From NCBI GenBank assembly GCA_035765635.1, contig DASTWZ010000023.1:1-64000 (forward strand): a stretch of DNA of 64,000 nucleotides. Direction: 5' to 3'. Below, one piece after another: positions 62,199-64,000 of the stretch. The notes under the pieces were generated by a model. It searched no databases, was not told the origin of the DNA, and worked only from the letters and a program-made list of their open reading frames with translations. Made by a program: the position numbers and the translations under genes. The DNA is from EW11 sp035765635. GTDB lineage: Bacteria; Verrucomicrobiota; Verrucomicrobiia; Opitutales; Opitutaceae. Position 1 is the first letter of the stretch. The number at the start of each line of letters is the position of its first letter.

Positions 62199-62476
62199 AA
62201 CAGCTCGAGCTGGAGAAACAGGTTCTCCTGCTGCGCGGCGCGCAACTCCGCGCCGAGTGCCTCGTGGCGGGAAATCGTCTCGTGCGGCCGCTCAATCTGT
62301 TTCTCAATGCCGCCGTGATGGCCAAACGTTTGTCTCCGTTGATCGGCGCCGCGGCCTTTTTCGCCCCCAAGCGTTCCGTGAAAACGGGCGCAGGCATTTT
62401 CAACGCCGCGCTACGCTGGGCTCCGCTGGCGCTGCGCGCCGTGAACATCTTCAAGTCATTTCGTCCGCGTAGTTAA
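62177..62476 (+). CDS. YqjK-like small protein
   Basis: 99 residues from the ATG at 62177. The first half (LKQLELEKQVLLLRGAQLRAECL) is a helical coiled coil; the second (AAAFFAPKRSVKTGAGIFNAA) is weakly hydrophobic and basic. Order and size match yqjK in the yqjD-yqjE-yqjK operon. Sequence alone would not identify it. Confidence 0.65.
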   Translation: MFPSGELKQLELEKQVLLLRGAQLRAECLVAGNRLVRPLNLFLNAAVMAKRLSPLIGAAAFFAPKRSVKTGAGIFNAALRWAPLALRAVNIFKSFRPRS

Positions 62477-62496
62477 AACCCCAATACAATACGATC

Positions 62497-62724
62497 ATGA
62501 GTAAGACCCTGCTCGCTATCATCCTCATCGCCCTCGGCGGCGTGCTCCTGTACCTCGGCAATCAACGCAAGGACTCGCTCGCGGGGCATGCCGAATCGGC
62601 ATCGCAAGCCGTCGCAAGTTCCGTTGACGGCAAATCCCGCGTCTCCGATGCCACGCTCTATTTCGTGGGCGGCGGCGCTTTGATCCTCGCCGGCCTCGTT
62701 GTCGTGATGCGGCGCTCGGCCTGA
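62497..62724 (+). CDS. DUF3185-like small membrane protein
   Basis: 75 residues. Two helices (LLAIILIALGGVLLYLG; LYFVGGGALILAGLVVVM) with a polar loop of about 30 residues, as in DUF3185. It follows the YqjK-like gene by 20 bp and converges with the U32 peptidase gene. Possibly part of the same stress-related set. Confidence 0.7.
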   Translation: MSKTLLAIILIALGGVLLYLGNQRKDSLAGHAESASQAVASSVDGKSRVSDATLYFVGGGALILAGLVVVMRRSA

Positions 62725-62731
62725 GCCGCCG

Positions 62732-64000
62732 TCAGCGTTTTCGCGCGATCACCTGCGGAGCAGCTTCCATCTGCCCGCGGGTGACGCCGAGCTGATTGAG
62801 CAACTTGAGCTCGCGCCACAGCTCCGCGCCCGTGATCTCCCGGCGCAAAAGTTGGCGATAGCACGCTGCCGTCCGAACGACTTCTTCCGCGGTCTCGTTG
62901 ACAAACTCGACGCGGAATGAGCGCGCCCCGAGCGCAACCAATCGTTCGACGTATTCCGCGCCGGTTTGGGCGCGATTGTTGAACACGGTATTGCGGCAGC
63001 CGGCGTCGGCTTTCAATGGAAGCTCCGCTCCGACCCGGTCCCGAATTTTCACGTCGTGAGATTCACAGGGCCGCCCGCAGTCGCGGTAGTCCTTCCCGGT
63101 CGAGAGAAACGCGCAGAACACGCAATGCTCCATGTGAAACATCGGCATGTGCTGGTGAATAGTGATGTCGAACCACTCGGCCGGAGCGTTGCGCAGGAGG
63201 CTCTCGAGCTGACCGATATTCAAGTCATATGACGCGGTCAGATGCTCGAGCTTGTAGTGGTTTTTATAATACGCCGCGGTCAGCGGATTGGCCACGTTGA
63301 GTGAGAAATCGCCGCGCACCCGATCGGCCGCAAAGAAGGCGAGGTGATCGTAGTTGCGAACCAAATACCCGTCGGCCTGGCACGAGCGAACCTGTTGGAG
63401 AATCCATTCCTCGCCGGGTTTTGTGATGCGCGGCGGAGCCACGAAGATCGCGCGAGCCGCGCCGTCGCTGCGCTTGGCTTGATCCGCGCGAAACAGCTGC
63501 ACCGCGTCGCGGTAGCGCTTCGGATTCTCGAACTCGCAATAAATCGTTTTCACACCCTCACAAGCGAGTGCGGCGTTGAATTGATCGAGATTCCGCACCA
63601 CGAGAATCAACTCAGGCGCGGCCTTTTCCGGCGACGAAAACGTCGCGCGCGCTGGCTCGTTTCCCGTGTCGATCGTCACCGATGCTTCAGCGAAAAGCGT
63701 CCAACGTTTTGGCGCGCGGCGGCGAGCTTCGAGTTCCTCAACCGCGGCTCGGCGCAGGCGATTCAGTTCGCTGATCGGCAGCATCACGTCGCCGGCTAGC
63801 TGTGTATCCAGTTTCTCGAGACGGAACGGCGTGCCGCCCAGCCGGCCGAGCTGATCGCGCAGACGCGCGGCGGTGAGCGCTTGATTTTGCGCGCGGGCGA
63901 GCGGAAGGGCGGACTCGACTTTCGCGACATTGCCCTCGGTGTCGGAAAAAATCACGGTGAGCGGCGCGCCCTCGTGGCCATGCACCTCGATGCTGATCGG
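62732..64000 (-). CDS. Peptidase U32-family protein, 5' end outside the window
   Basis: The frame is open to the edge of the window: an in-frame GTG lies at 63985, but the family has a longer N-terminal domain, so the true start is beyond 64000. Seen: 419 residues of the C-terminal part. FHMEHCVFCAFLSTGKDYRDC and CGRPCESHDV carry the four cysteines of U32 proteins (RlhA/YhbUV-type). The middle (ASVTIDTGNEPARATF) fits the DUF3656 collagenase-like domain found between U32 halves. The role is probably in tRNA/rRNA modification or proteolysis; not certain. Confidence 0.85.
   Translation of the reverse strand, partial: PISIEVHGHEGAPLTVIFSDTEGNVAKVESALPLARAQNQALTAARLRDQLGRLGGTPFRLEKLDTQLAGDVMLPISELNRLRRAAVEELEARRRAPKRWTLFAEASVTIDTGNEPARATFSSPEKAAPELILVVRNLDQFNAALACEGVKTIYCEFENPKRYRDAVQLFRADQAKRSDGAARAIFVAPPRITKPGEEWILQQVRSCQADGYLVRNYDHLAFFAADRVRGDFSLNVANPLTAAYYKNHYKLEHLTASYDLNIGQLESLLRNAPAEWFDITIHQHMPMFHMEHCVFCAFLSTGKDYRDCGRPCESHDVKIRDRVGAELPLKADAGCRNTVFNNRAQTGAEYVERLVALGARSFRVEFVNETAEEVVRTAACYRQLLRREITGAELWRELKLLNQLGVTRGQMEAAPQVIARKR

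Overview
The window looks like chromosomal DNA from a GC-rich Gram-negative bacterium, most likely a verrucomicrobium of the Opitutaceae/Spartobacteria type. This is an inference from several things seen together. There is an autotransporter-like protein ending in a PEP-CTERM sorting signal and there are LamG-domain secreted proteins. There is a large hybrid histidine kinase with a beta-rich periplasmic region, a YbbA/YbbP/TesA cluster and a MacA/MacB-type exporter. Genes are dense, often joined by ATGA or GTGA overlaps, and separated by dispersed palindromic repeats of the CCCACGAATCACACGAA type. No rRNA, phage, plasmid or CRISPR is visible. One tRNA gene, tRNA-Leu(UAG), is present.

Layout. 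0-7.5 kb: phosphatidylserine decarboxylase, a thiosulfate sulfurtransferase/SufE pair, a 1292-residue secreted LamG protein and a small convergent LamG protein. 7.5-17.6 kb: tRNA-Leu, then a minus-strand gene train. In transcription order it holds a hybrid kinase, a TMEM220-like membrane protein, a FAD oxidoreductase, an M20 peptidase, a probable DapA-family remnant, serine dehydratase beta, two short coupled reading frames and serine dehydratase alpha. 17.8-21.3 kb: short-chain dehydrogenase, FMN reductase and a PoxB-like TPP enzyme. 21.5-30.2 kb: a small winged-helix-like protein, an OmpR/CusS-like two-component pair, a truncated glycosyltransferase, an enolase-superfamily enzyme, a D-lactate dehydrogenase-like flavo-iron-sulfur protein and a YbaK-like deacylase. 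30.2-36.3 kb: transketolase, a glyoxalase-like protein, an OGG1-type glycosylase, a secreted unknown and an OppA lipoprotein, with three copies of the palindromic repeat. 36.4-41.4 kb: a GYF/RDD membrane protein, an ECF sigma/anti-sigma pair and the PEP-CTERM protein. 41.9-48.7 kb: TesA, YbbA, an inserted GxxExxY element, YbbP, a SlyD-like isomerase, polyphosphate glucokinase and a FAD oxidase. 48.9-53.5 kb: a MacA/MacB-type export operon. 53.6-57.5 kb: a conserved unknown, an adenylate-kinase-like protein, and an ECF sigma/anti-sigma/LTxxQ-protein operon resembling CnrHYX. 57.8-64 kb: an envelope-stress-like block with a DUF1328-like protein, an AlgB/KinB-like two-component system, YqjD/YqjE/YqjK-like proteins, a DUF3185-like protein and the 3' part of a U32 peptidase.

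The most unusual structures are these. (1) A 439-bp unit at 43314-43752 carries a GxxExxY-family gene with a PD-(D/E)xK-like motif. It is bounded by the same inverted termini as four 156-158-bp non-coding palindromes elsewhere in the window, and it lies between the ybbA and ybbP homologues. This is the best candidate for a poorly described mobile system. (2) In the serine dehydratase operon, the 5' end of the alpha-subunit gene occurs three times in degenerate form, and every reading frame is joined to the next by a 4-base ATGA overlap. (3) Two repeat families supply the C-terminal residues and stop codons of host genes.
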